From positions 1-64,000 of the forward strand of contig JAZLFM010000027.1 of NCBI GenBank assembly GCA_045615765.1: DNA of 64,000 nt, written 5' to 3'. The DNA comes from UBA1715 sp045615765 (GTDB taxonomy: Bacteria > Bacteroidota > Bacteroidia > Bacteroidales > UBA1715). A program made the position numbers and the translations under genes. Within the stretch, counting starts at the first letter, position 1. Every line of letters starts with the position of its first letter. Positions 53,806-62,432 of this stretch are shown here, piece by piece. Under the pieces are notes generated by a model. It saw only the letters and a list, made by a program, of their open reading frames with translations. It made no database searches and was not told the origin of the DNA.

Positions 53806-53813
53806 CAAATGTA
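53806..53813 (-). promoter_or_regulatory. -7 promoter element of the GPH symporter gene
   Basis: Minus strand TACATTTG matches TAnnTTTG, 37 bp upstream of the ATG at 53769. Confidence 0.6.
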
Positions 53814-53870
53814 AGAATTTTTACCGTTTGAAATGATAAAATGTATGGTTTTTATGAACTATTGTTAACA

Positions 53871-53902
53871 AAAAAGAGCAGAAGTGATTTCTGCTCTTTT
53901 TT
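53871..53902 (-). terminator. Terminator after cysE
   Basis: AGAGCAGAA and TTCTGCTCT form a 9-bp stem with A- and T-runs on both sides, just past the cysE stop. Confidence 0.9.
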
Positions 53903-53903
53903 G

Positions 53904-54785
53904 TTAATTCTTTTGTTGTGTGTACAATACTTTTGAATTTGGCTCGACGTCGTGGGTAACCCATACGTTTGCTCCAATAATAGAATCTTTTCCGATGGTG
54001 ATTCTACCTAATAAAGTGGCATTGGAGTAAATCACAACGTTGTCTTCAACGATAGGGTGACGTGGTATTCCTTTAATTGGATTTCCGTTTTCGTCTAATG
54101 GGAAATTTTTCGCTCCTAAAGTAACACCTTGATATAATTGTACGTGGTTGCCTATTATACATGTCGCACCAATTACAACACCGGTACCGTGGTCTATTGT
54201 AAAGTATTCTCCGATTTGTGCAGCAGGGTGTATGTCGATTCCTGTTGCTGAATGCGCCATTTCTGTTATGATTCTTGGAATTAATGGTACATCTAATAAT
54301 AATAATTCGTGTGCTGTTCTGTAATGAAGCAATGTTTTTATTACCGGATAGCAAAAAATGATTTCACCGTATGATTTTGCTGCAGGATCGCCATTGTATG
54401 CCGCTTGTATGTCCATAGATAGCATGTGGCGGATGTGTGGCAATCTTTGTATGAATGCGACTGCTGTTCTTTCTGCTTTTGAAAGTAGCTCTTCGCTTGA
54501 TGCTTGGTTTCCGTCAAATACGTAACCACGGTAGATTTGCTGGCTTAACATAGAGAATAGTTTGTCTACGTTTACACCAGTGTAGAATTCTATGGTTTCG
54601 TTACTTACAACGTCTTTTCCGAAGTATCCAGGAAAGATAATTTCTTGTATGGTTTCAACAATTTTTGCCAATGCATTTACCGATGGCATAGGAACTGTTC
54701 CGTTCGACTTGTGAAAAACAAGATTATACGATTCTGGAGATGAAAGTTCGCTAATTGTTTGAAGTATTTGTTTTTTGTTGTCCAT
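53904..54785 (-). CDS. cysE: Serine O-acetyltransferase (EpsC/CysE type)
   Basis: A 293-residue enzyme of the EpsC-like group, longer than E. coli CysE. The C-terminal left-handed beta-helix begins at TGIDIHPAAQIGEYFTIDHG, which contains the catalytic aspartate/histidine pair (IDIHP, DHG). GVTLGAKNFP and GIPRHPIVEDNVVIYSNAT follow. It makes O-acetylserine, the precursor of cysteine. The gene starts within the rnr stop codon (TAATG) and ends at the terminator at 53871. Confidence 0.93.
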   Translation of the reverse strand: MDNKKQILQTISELSSPESYNLVFHKSNGTVPMPSVNALAKIVETIQEIIFPGYFGKDVVSNETIEFYTGVNVDKLFSMLSQQIYRGYVFDGNQASSEELLSKAERTAVAFIQRLPHIRHMLSMDIQAAYNGDPAAKSYGEIIFCYPVIKTLLHYRTAHELLLLDVPLIPRIITEMAHSATGIDIHPAAQIGEYFTIDHGTGVVIGATCIIGNHVQLYQGVTLGAKNFPLDENGNPIKGIPRHPIVEDNVVIYSNATLLGRITIGKDSIIGANVWVTHDVEPNSKVLYTQQKN

Positions 54786-56944
54786 TATTCTTTTGTTTCG
54801 TTTTCTTGATCGTCTTCGGTAATTAATACAAAGTCTAATTGACGTTTAACAAGGTCGGCACGGGCAATTTTTACAGTTACTTTATCGCCCAAAGTATATT
54901 CTTTGTTTGTATATTTTCCTCGTAAACAGTAATTTCTTTCGTCAAATACATACATGTCATCTGCAAGATCGCGGATAGAAACCATACCTTCGCAAAGATT
55001 GCCGTCAAGTTCGACGTAGAATCCCCATTCGGTTATGCTTGAAACGGTTCCTTCAAATATTTCGCCGACATGGTCTTTCATCCATTCAACTTGTTTGTAT
55101 TTGATAGAAGCTCGTTCTGCATTAGCTGCAAGTTGCTCGCGCGCCGATGCATGTTTACAGTAATCTTCATATTCTTCTTCTGAAACGCTTCCTTTTTTAT
55201 TCAAATAACGGTCAAGTAGGCGGTGAACCATCATATCTGGATAACGTCGGATTGGAGATGTGAAGTGGCAATAATAATCGAAAGCAAGTCCGTAGTGGCC
55301 AATGTTTTCGGTAGTGTAAATTGCTTTTGCCATTGAACGTACAGCCAAGCCTGCAAAGATTTCACATTTAGCAGAGCCTTTTATGTCTGTCAACAATTGG
55401 TTGATTGATTTTGATGTTTTTGCGCCGCCTGATAATGAAATCTTGTAACCAAATTTCTTTATGAAATTAGAGAAATCCTTCAATTTCATATCGTCTGGAT
55501 TGTCGTGTACACGATATACAAATGTTGGAGCAGAACTTTGCTTACCAACAAATTCGGCAACTTTCTTGTTTGCCAAAAGCATAAATTCCTCAATCAATTT
55601 GTTTGCATCTTTGGATTCCTTGAAATATACGCCGGTAGGGTGTCCGTTGTTGTCCAAATGGAATTTTACTTCTCTACGGTCAAACGAAATGGCACCTTTT
55701 TCGTAACGGTCTGCTCGCATTTTCTTTGCAAGGGCATCCATTGTTGTGATTTCTTTTACAAGATCGCCTTTGCCTGTTTCTATAACTTGTTGAGCTTCTT
55801 CGTATGCAAATCGTCTGTTGGAACGGATGACTGTGCGTCCAAACCATTGTTTTAGCACTTTTGCATCTTTGTCCATTGTGAAAACAGCTGAGAATGTCAA
55901 TTTGTCTTCATCTGGACGAAGAGAACATACATTATTAGAAAGTTTCTCTGGAAGCATAGGAACAACACGGTCAACTAAATAAACTGAAGTTCCACGTTTT
56001 TGAGCCTCTGCTTCAAGTTTTGTGTTTGGTCGTACATAATATGTAACGTCTGCGATGTGAACGCCAATTTGATATGTTTCATCATCTAAAAATTCTATAG
56101 ACAAAGCATCGTCAAAATCCTTTGCGTCGGCTGGGTCTATAGTGAATGTTGTTACATCGCGCATGTCTCGACGACTTCTGATTTCAGAATCAGGAATGAT
56201 GTCGGGTAGGGAATTTGCTTCGTCTTCCAATTCTTTTGTGAAATGGTATGGCAAGTCAAATTCTTCAAGTATGGCGTGCATTTCTGTCTCGTTGTCGCCA
56301 ACATCGCCTAAAACTTTTACGATTTTCCCGATAGGATTTTTTGCTTTTTTAGGCCAATCGGTAATGGAAACAACTACTTTTTGACCATTCTTGGCATCCA
56401 TTGCATCTTCGTTCGATACAAATATATCGTATGGAATATAACGTTTGTCAACTATTACAAATGCATATTTTGAATTACGTTCTACTATGCCGACAAAGTC
56501 TCGTTTTCCAAACTCTAAAATTTCAACAACTTCTCCTTCTAAACGGGAGCGGCGTCCGTGGTTTGCAAATAGCGAAACTTTTACTAAATCGTTGTTTAAG
56601 GCATGATTTAAGTTAGGTGATGCAATGAACACATCTTCTTCAAGTTGGTCGCTTACAACGTATGCGGTTCCGTATGGGGTTAAGTCAACGCGGCCGATGA
56701 TACTTCCCAAACTTGATTTCATTCTATACTTACCATTTTGGCATTCTTCAATTTCGCCTTTGGAACACAAAAATGCAAGTTTCTTATCTACTAATTCTAT
56801 GCCTTTTTTATTGTTTATACCGAGCTTTACGGCTATTTGTTTTGAGTTGATAGGTTTCTTTGGTGATTTGCGAAGAATACCTAAAATTTCGTATGAAATT
56901 TCAGTGTCAACTGCTTTTGTGAATCGTTCATTTTTTTTCGCCAT
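54785..56944 (-). CDS. rnr: Ribonuclease R
   Basis: An exoribonuclease of 719 residues. Order: winged-helix N-terminus (about 1-65), two cold-shock OB domains (GRVDLTPYGTAYVV, IPYDIFVSNEDAM), the RNB domain with DPADAKDFDDAL (metal-binding aspartates, about 275-290), and a C-terminal S1 domain (EGTVSSITEWGFYVEL). It degrades structured RNA from the 3' end. ATG 56944 gives the usual start MAKKNERF; the in-frame extension to 56971 is not needed. It leads the rnr-cysE pair. Confidence 0.95.
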   Translation of the reverse strand: MAKKNERFTKAVDTEISYEILGILRKSPKKPINSKQIAVKLGINNKKGIELVDKKLAFLCSKGEIEECQNGKYRMKSSLGSIIGRVDLTPYGTAYVVSDQLEEDVFIASPNLNHALNNDLVKVSLFANHGRRSRLEGEVVEILEFGKRDFVGIVERNSKYAFVIVDKRYIPYDIFVSNEDAMDAKNGQKVVVSITDWPKKAKNPIGKIVKVLGDVGDNETEMHAILEEFDLPYHFTKELEDEANSLPDIIPDSEIRSRRDMRDVTTFTIDPADAKDFDDALSIEFLDDETYQIGVHIADVTYYVRPNTKLEAEAQKRGTSVYLVDRVVPMLPEKLSNNVCSLRPDEDKLTFSAVFTMDKDAKVLKQWFGRTVIRSNRRFAYEEAQQVIETGKGDLVKEITTMDALAKKMRADRYEKGAISFDRREVKFHLDNNGHPTGVYFKESKDANKLIEEFMLLANKKVAEFVGKQSSAPTFVYRVHDNPDDMKLKDFSNFIKKFGYKISLSGGAKTSKSINQLLTDIKGSAKCEIFAGLAVRSMAKAIYTTENIGHYGLAFDYYCHFTSPIRRYPDMMVHRLLDRYLNKKGSVSEEEYEDYCKHASAREQLAANAERASIKYKQVEWMKDHVGEIFEGTVSSITEWGFYVELDGNLCEGMVSIRDLADDMYVFDERNYCLRGKYTNKEYTLGDKVTVKIARADLVKRQLDFVLITEDDQENETKE

Positions 56945-57053
56945 AATTCTAAAGTATTTTTGTTTGTACAATTATACGAAATTTATGGCATTTGTCATGT
57001 TAAAACGGTGTTAATTTTTCGTTGCATTTGTGTTTGCATCGTAGTTATTCATG

Positions 57054-58148
57054 CTATTCTAACAAATCGTAATGTTGATTTCGTAGTTTCGGAATGAATC
57101 CTGCTTCTCGTATGGCTTCGGGCAATTCATTCTTCTTTACAGAATAATTTGCACCGGCTTGTGATACAACATTTTCTTCTATCATAATAGAACCCATATC
57201 GTCGGCTCCGCCGTATAGACAAATTTGTGCGGTTGGTAAACCAACAGTTAACCATGACGCTTGTATGTGTGGAATGTTTGGCAACATTATACGACTTATT
57301 GCAATCATACGAATGTATTCGTCTTTGCGTATATTAAATGTGTCTCCAGTGATTTTTTCTAAAACAGTTCCTTTGCTATAGAATGGCCATGGAATAAATG
57401 CTGTGAAACCGTCGGAATCGGCAGGCTTTTCGGATTGAACTTGTCGAATTCTTACGAGATGTTCCATACGTTCTTCTATGGTTTCAATATGCCCGTACAT
57501 CATTGTTGCCGATGTCGTTAGTTTCATTTTGTGGGCTTCTTTCATTATGTCTAACCATGTTTGGCTGTCGCATTTACCTGGAGAAAGGTATTTGCGGACT
57601 CGGTCGCAGAGTATTTCGGCTCCGGCACCTGGCAGGCTATCTAATCCAGCTACATGTAATTGTTCTAAAACTTCTCGAGGAGAAAGGTGTTCACGTTTAG
57701 CTATATATGCTATTTCTGGAGGACCTAATGCATGTAGTTTTATGTTTGGATGGCGTTGTTTTAAGTCGGAAAAAAGTTGCTTGTAGAAGTCTAAACCTAA
57801 TTTCGGATGCATGCCGCCTTGTATAAGCAATTGGTCGCCGCCGAAGAGTTCGAGTTCTTCTGTTTTTTGATCGTATTCGCTTAGTGTTGTGATGTATGTA
57901 CCTTCTTGATTTACAGTTTTATGGAAGTTGCAGAATTTGCAACCCGACACACACACATTTGTGATGTTTACGTTGCGATCTATTATCCATGAAACTACAT
58001 TTGTAGGACGGAAATGTTTCCGTATTTTATCAGCGACAAACTGCAGTTCTGGCAAACTTGCATTTCTAAAAAGGAAAGCACCTTCTTCTATAGAAAGTTC
58101 TTGTAAATCGAGTGCTTTGTCGAATAGATTGTGAATATTCAAATTCAT
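57054..58148 (-). CDS. mqnC: Cyclic dehypoxanthinyl futalosine synthase (MqnC-like radical SAM enzyme)
   Basis: A 364-residue radical SAM enzyme. The cluster motif C-x3-C-x2-C is at C66, C70, C73 (NVCVSGCKFCNF). The family segments QGGMHPKLGLDFYKQLF, MYGHIETIEERMEHL and QASWLTVG fit MqnC, which acts in the futalosine route to menaquinone; MqnE is closely related and cannot be fully excluded. Other mqn genes are not in the window. It has its own promoter at 58165 and is divergent from the ABC transporter gene. Confidence 0.85.
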   Translation of the reverse strand: MNLNIHNLFDKALDLQELSIEEGAFLFRNASLPELQFVADKIRKHFRPTNVVSWIIDRNVNITNVCVSGCKFCNFHKTVNQEGTYITTLSEYDQKTEELELFGGDQLLIQGGMHPKLGLDFYKQLFSDLKQRHPNIKLHALGPPEIAYIAKREHLSPREVLEQLHVAGLDSLPGAGAEILCDRVRKYLSPGKCDSQTWLDIMKEAHKMKLTTSATMMYGHIETIEERMEHLVRIRQVQSEKPADSDGFTAFIPWPFYSKGTVLEKITGDTFNIRKDEYIRMIAISRIMLPNIPHIQASWLTVGLPTAQICLYGGADDMGSIMIEENVVSQAGANYSVKKNELPEAIREAGFIPKLRNQHYDLLE

Positions 58149-58164
58149 TTGATTCTGTTTAAAA

Positions 58165-58172
58165 CAAAAGTA
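58165..58172 (-). promoter_or_regulatory. -7 promoter element of mqnC
   Basis: Minus strand TACTTTTG matches TAnnTTTG, 17 bp upstream of the ATG at 58148. Confidence 0.6.
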
Positions 58173-58204
58173 TTGAATTTATTATAAATGACAATGTAAT
58201 TTGT

Positions 58205-58212
58205 TATTTTTG
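58205..58212 (+). promoter_or_regulatory. -7 promoter element of the ABC transporter gene
   Basis: TATTTTTG matches TAnnTTTG, 24 bp upstream of the ATG at 58237. Confidence 0.6.
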
Positions 58213-58236
58213 ACAATAATCCTTTTGGAAACTACA

Positions 58237-60030
58237 ATGTCACTTAAGCAACTGTTTGTAAACATATTACCATTTGTGAAACCATATAAGTGGTTGGTCC
58301 TTTTAACATTAACCATGACATTTATTGGTTCGTTGGCGGCGCAGGTGAATGCTGTTGTGCTTGACAAAACTGTTGATAAGGTTAATGAATTGCTTCACGT
58401 TGGTTCGTTCGAATGGTCTGAAGCGGTTCGGGTTTTGGTGATAATTTCTGTGATTTTACTTGGTAAAGAATTGCTTGTTCTTCTTATAAATTTTGTTCAA
58501 AAGTACTATGGAGAACGAATTAAAGTGCTGATATCTCAGGATTTAGCAGCTGCTGTTATAGAAAAGGTTTTATCTTTTAAAGTCGCTTTTTTTACTTGCG
58601 ACGAAAATAAACCGGGGAAAGTTCAGACTCGTATAGATAGAGGTGTGGACTTTATAACAATGACAGTTCGCAATTTCTTTATCGACATTTTGCCTTTGGG
58701 AACAAGTGCTGTTTTTGCTTTGGTGCTGATGTTTATTGCAAATTTCTATGTAGGGCTGACAGCATTGTTGATAGTACCTATTTATTTTTATATCACATAT
58801 TTACAAGCTGGTAAGTTGAAGAATTGGCGCACGAATATGCGTAATTATCGTGAGGCGAAAAGTAATGGGATTATGAATATTTTGCAGAATATTCAGGTCA
58901 TAAAATCGTTCAATCGTGAGGAAATTGAGTATAAAAAACAAACGGGAATCATAAAGGAACTTACCGATAATCAATTAAATACGAGAAAATATAGTTTCTT
59001 GTATGATGGTTTGAAAACATTTGTAGAGCAGATCGGTACAGTTTTAATCATTATTTTGACTTCATATCTTGTTCTTATTGATTATCCAGGAATGACTATT
59101 GGAAAGATTATGTATCACGTTATGCTTTTTGCGAACGTTACGGCGCCGATTCGACAATTGCATCGTATCTACGATGATGTGAATGAAGCTCTTATATATG
59201 CAGAAGGTTATTTTGATATTCTGCATTCTGATGGCAGTAGCGAACAAACAGGAAATTATCGTCCGGAAACTGTTCGTGGTGAGATAGAAATTACAAATGT
59301 TGATTTTACATATCCAAATGGTTGCAAGGCGCTTACCAATATAAATATGAAGATACCATGTGGTAAAATTACTGCTTTTGTTGGTTTGTCGGGGGCGGGT
59401 AAAAGTACGGTTGTGAATTTGTTGGATAAATTCTATGAACCGGATTGTGGTATTATTAAAGTTGACGGTGTTGATATCCGGAAATGGAATACGCAGTATT
59501 TGCGTGAAAATATCGGTTTGGTGCTTCAGAAAAATCATATTTTCGATGGTTCCATAGAGGAAAATATTCGGTATGGTCGTCCTGATGCAACATTTGAAGA
59601 CGTTTGTGAGGCGGCAAAAAAAGCATATATATATGATGTCGTTGAAAAATTGCCGAATGGATTTAAAACTAATGCGAACGAATTGTCGGGCGGACAACAA
59701 CAACGGATTGCCATTGCTCGAATGTTTCTAAAGAATCCACCGATAATTTTCCTTGATGAACCTACAGCGAGTTTGGACGCAATTGCGACAGAACAAATAA
59801 AAAATGCCATCGATGCAATTAAACAAAATCGTACGGTTGTAATAATTTCTCACTCAATTTCGCAAATCATTGATTCTGAAATGATTTATGCTTTACGTGA
59901 TGGTTGTGTGGAACAATCTGGTTCGCCAGATGATGTTTATCGTCAGGGTGGAATATATAAGGATATTTTTGACGCTTCGGCACGAAGTCTTAATATTGAA
60001 AAAATAATGAAAACAACTGAAAAAAATTAA
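58237..60030 (+). CDS. ABC exporter, fused permease and ATPase
   Basis: A 597-residue half-transporter. Six transmembrane helices span about 1-310, then the ATPase: Walker A GLSGAGKST (about 383-391), Q-loop, signature LSGGQQQR (about 482-489), Walker B IIFLDEPTAS and the H-loop histidine in IISHSIS. It works as a homodimer, or with a partner that is not adjacent; lipid, drug or peptide export is possible. The start at 58237 follows the promoter at 58205. The M17 aminopeptidase gene follows after 4 bp. Confidence 0.93.
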   Translation: MSLKQLFVNILPFVKPYKWLVLLTLTMTFIGSLAAQVNAVVLDKTVDKVNELLHVGSFEWSEAVRVLVIISVILLGKELLVLLINFVQKYYGERIKVLISQDLAAAVIEKVLSFKVAFFTCDENKPGKVQTRIDRGVDFITMTVRNFFIDILPLGTSAVFALVLMFIANFYVGLTALLIVPIYFYITYLQAGKLKNWRTNMRNYREAKSNGIMNILQNIQVIKSFNREEIEYKKQTGIIKELTDNQLNTRKYSFLYDGLKTFVEQIGTVLIIILTSYLVLIDYPGMTIGKIMYHVMLFANVTAPIRQLHRIYDDVNEALIYAEGYFDILHSDGSSEQTGNYRPETVRGEIEITNVDFTYPNGCKALTNINMKIPCGKITAFVGLSGAGKSTVVNLLDKFYEPDCGIIKVDGVDIRKWNTQYLRENIGLVLQKNHIFDGSIEENIRYGRPDATFEDVCEAAKKAYIYDVVEKLPNGFKTNANELSGGQQQRIAIARMFLKNPPIIFLDEPTASLDAIATEQIKNAIDAIKQNRTVVIISHSISQIIDSEMIYALRDGCVEQSGSPDDVYRQGGIYKDIFDASARSLNIEKIMKTTEKN

Positions 60031-60034
60031 ATGT

Positions 60035-61477
60035 ATGGAAATAATAGCAAATTCTACCGCTTCGGTTGAAAATTACAAAACAAGAATTTATTTGCTTGCT
60101 TCAATGGCAGATGCCAAAAACTGTAATCTTACAGAGTTTGAATCGCAAATGCTTGATGCAAAATCGCAAAATTTTAAATCCGATTACTTTTGGGTTGAAA
60201 GTGTTGATCATGTAAGTTATTTTGTGATCCTTAATAATGAAAATAAGCCACAACTTAGTATAGATGAATATGGCGAATCGGTTCGTAAAATGGGATGCGA
60301 TGTGTTTAATGCTTCTAAAAGTGGTAATACGAAAGAAGTATTGATAGTCAATACAATAGGAGAGTCTGATTTAGTTAGAGTGTTTATGCAAGGATTTTGC
60401 ATAAGTCAATATTCATTTGGAAAATATTCGGAGAAATTACAGGGAAAGGCTTTTGAAAAAGTTGTTGCTTGCAATGTGGATTCTCAAATGATAGATGAAC
60501 TAAATACGATTTTGCAAGGCGTATTTCTTACCAAAGATTTAATCAACGAACCAAATAATGTATGTACAGCCGAATATTTTGCTCAACAAGCAGTGGAGGC
60601 ATTAAAGGGTACCGATGCTGTTGTGTATGTTCATGATAAACAATGGATAGAAGAACAAAAAATGGGTGGTTTGTTAGGTGTGAACAAGGGTAGTGTGTTG
60701 CCTCCATATTTTGTTCATATTGTTTGGAATCCAAACCACGATGATTCACAACCGGTTGTTTTGGTTGGTAAAGGTATCGTGTTCGATGCCGGTGGCTTGA
60801 GTTTGAAGCCAAACCAATATATGGAAACGATGAAGTCGGATATGAGTGGTGCGGCAACAGTTTTGGGCGTGATGAAAATTGTTGCAGAATCAAAACTTCC
60901 TATGCATATCGAAGCTTTAATTCCATTGACAGACAATCGTCCAGGAGAAAATGCCATGGCGTTAGGCGATATTTTAACTATGCATAATGGTAAAACGGTA
61001 GAAATTCTCAATGCCGATGCCGAAGGTCGTTTGATACTTGCTGATGCTTTGAGTTATGGAACTACATTGAATCCAAAATTGTTGATAGACGTTGCAACGC
61101 TTACAGGCGCAGCCAATATGGCTGTGGCCGAACATGCCGCTGTGTATTTTAGCAATGTTGATGATGAAGAAGTGAACAATAACCTTGAATACGTTGGTCA
61201 AGCGGAATGGGAGCCTGTGGTTCGTTTCCCGTTATGGAAAATGTACGATGAATTGATTAAATCGAATATGGCGGATATGAAAAATACAGGCGGACAGTAT
61301 GGTGGAGCGATTTCTGCGGCGAAATTCTTGGAATGTTTTGTTGCAGATAAGCCATGGATACATTTAGATATAGCCGGTTCTGCATATTTCAAGACGAAAT
61401 GGTCGTATAAAGGTGTAGGAGCGACAGGTTTTGGTGTTCGTTTGTTGTATAATTTCTTAAAAGAATTACATTTGTAG
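60035..61477 (+). CDS. pepA: Leucyl aminopeptidase, M17 family
   Basis: A 480-residue cytosolic two-metal aminopeptidase. Metal and active-site motifs: GKGIVFDAGGLSLKP (about 244-258), MKSDMSGAA, LTDNRPGENA and the family signature NADAEGRLILADAL. It releases N-terminal residues from peptides; the N-terminal domain is shorter than in E. coli PepA. It follows the ABC exporter gene by 4 bp and probably shares its transcript. No terminator is evident before the tRNA. Confidence 0.94.
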   Translation: MEIIANSTASVENYKTRIYLLASMADAKNCNLTEFESQMLDAKSQNFKSDYFWVESVDHVSYFVILNNENKPQLSIDEYGESVRKMGCDVFNASKSGNTKEVLIVNTIGESDLVRVFMQGFCISQYSFGKYSEKLQGKAFEKVVACNVDSQMIDELNTILQGVFLTKDLINEPNNVCTAEYFAQQAVEALKGTDAVVYVHDKQWIEEQKMGGLLGVNKGSVLPPYFVHIVWNPNHDDSQPVVLVGKGIVFDAGGLSLKPNQYMETMKSDMSGAATVLGVMKIVAESKLPMHIEALIPLTDNRPGENAMALGDILTMHNGKTVEILNADAEGRLILADALSYGTTLNPKLLIDVATLTGAANMAVAEHAAVYFSNVDDEEVNNNLEYVGQAEWEPVVRFPLWKMYDELIKSNMADMKNTGGQYGGAISAAKFLECFVADKPWIHLDIAGSAYFKTKWSYKGVGATGFGVRLLYNFLKELHL

Positions 61478-61520
61478 AAATATTGTATGGTAGAGATACG
61501 AAAAATGTATCTCTACAAAA

Positions 61521-61593
61521 CGGGGTTTAGCGCAGTTGGTAGCGCGCTGCGTTCGGGACGCAGAGGTCGCCTGTTCGAGTCAGGTAACCCCGA
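61521..61593 (+). tRNA. tRNA-Pro (anticodon CGG)
   Basis: The cloverleaf is complete. Acceptor arms CGGGGTT and AACCCCG pair perfectly, the anticodon stem CTGCG/CGCAG surrounds TTCGGGA with anticodon CGG, and the T-arm is CCTG-TTCGAGT-CAGG. The leading C1-G72 pair is usual for bacterial tRNA-Pro. CCA is not encoded. Confidence 0.96.
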
Positions 61594-61679
61594 CAAAATA
61601 GAATATGATTAAGTTCTAATCGCATAATTATTGAATAGTAACCTTAAATTTAATTGCCTATGAAGTAAACGCGTAATTG

Positions 61680-61916
61680 TACGCACATATATAAAATAGC
61701 CACTTTGGTGGTAGAAAAAGCGTTTTTTGCTGAATCTTGGATTCTTTGAAATCTCGACAATTTCAATTTTAGTCTTACCAAGAATGAAAGTAGAAAATGC
61801 TCACGTCGTTTGGCGTGGGTATTTGTCTGTTGATTTTGGTAAGACAAGGTAGTCGAGAACCTCAAGAATCCGAATGATACAATTAAACAAGTACCTACGC
61901 TTTTTTTATGTGCGTA
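61680..61916. repeat. Long foldback element downstream of tRNA-Pro
   Basis: Five pairs of inverted arms are nested in order: TACGCACATA (61680) with TATGTGCGTA (61907); AAAAAGCG (61715) with CGCTTTTT (61898); GGATTCTT (61739) with AAGAATCC (61864); TCTCGAC (61752) with GTCGAGA (61852); GTCTTACCA (61772) with TGGTAAGAC (61837). The 404-bp gap 61594-61997 holds no gene I trust; the reading frame on its minus strand follows the repeat and looks non-coding. It may be a small foldback mobile element or a structured RNA. Confidence 0.65.
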
Positions 61917-61997
61917 TGTAAAAAAAAAAAACGGTACTGCGACGCTTGCCGAAAAGTCGAAATAAAGAAGTAGGCGAAATGTAATAAAATAAGATAA

Positions 61998-62429
61998 ATG
62001 CAAAACGATATAAATCATGCACCAACTAATTTAAAACATAAGCCAATTGTGGAGGTAGCATTTTATAAAGAAATTGATGCTCAGTACGCTCCCGACACTG
62101 ATGCCGTTGCTTTATCAATAGGAAAAGCCCAATATAATCATAGTGATATATCATTAAAGGTTTGGCGATATACAGATTGTGGATATAGCAGACAAAGTGA
62201 GGAACTTCCTTTACACAGATGCTTAGATCTTTCACTCTTGTTGGTTGGTGCACTATTGTACAATCCCAACTCAAATCGTTCTGTAACAAGTTTAAGAGAA
62301 ACGGAGGTTGAGAATCAAAGTGTTCAAGGCATAAAGGACTACTACATAAAAAATATTTCTTTTCTTGAACCGAGATTAAAGGAGTTAAATGAAAAATTAA
62401 ATGAATTTTTAAAATTACAAAAGAATTAA
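61998..62429 (+). CDS. DUF6530-like protein
   Basis: A 143-residue cytosolic protein. The segments KPIVEVAFYKEIDAQYAP, ALSIGKAQYN, KVWRYTDCGYSRQSEELPLHR and LDLSLLLVGALLY resemble a family I recall as DUF6530. Its function is unknown. It starts 81 bp after the foldback element and precedes a surface-protein gene by 3 bp, although the two products look unrelated. Confidence 0.65.
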   Translation: MQNDINHAPTNLKHKPIVEVAFYKEIDAQYAPDTDAVALSIGKAQYNHSDISLKVWRYTDCGYSRQSEELPLHRCLDLSLLLVGALLYNPNSNRSVTSLRETEVENQSVQGIKDYYIKNISFLEPRLKELNEKLNEFLKLQKN

Positions 62430-62432
62430 GCT

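Noticed and set aside
59062..59703. 213-codon open frame opposite the ABC exporter gene
   Set aside because: It is antisense to a gene with intact Walker A/B and signature motifs; the antisense protein is low-complexity without recognised domains.
61650..62018. 122-codon open frame on the minus strand across the foldback element
   Set aside because: It follows the inverted repeat, is low-complexity and overlaps the start of the plus-strand gene at 61998; it is probably non-coding.
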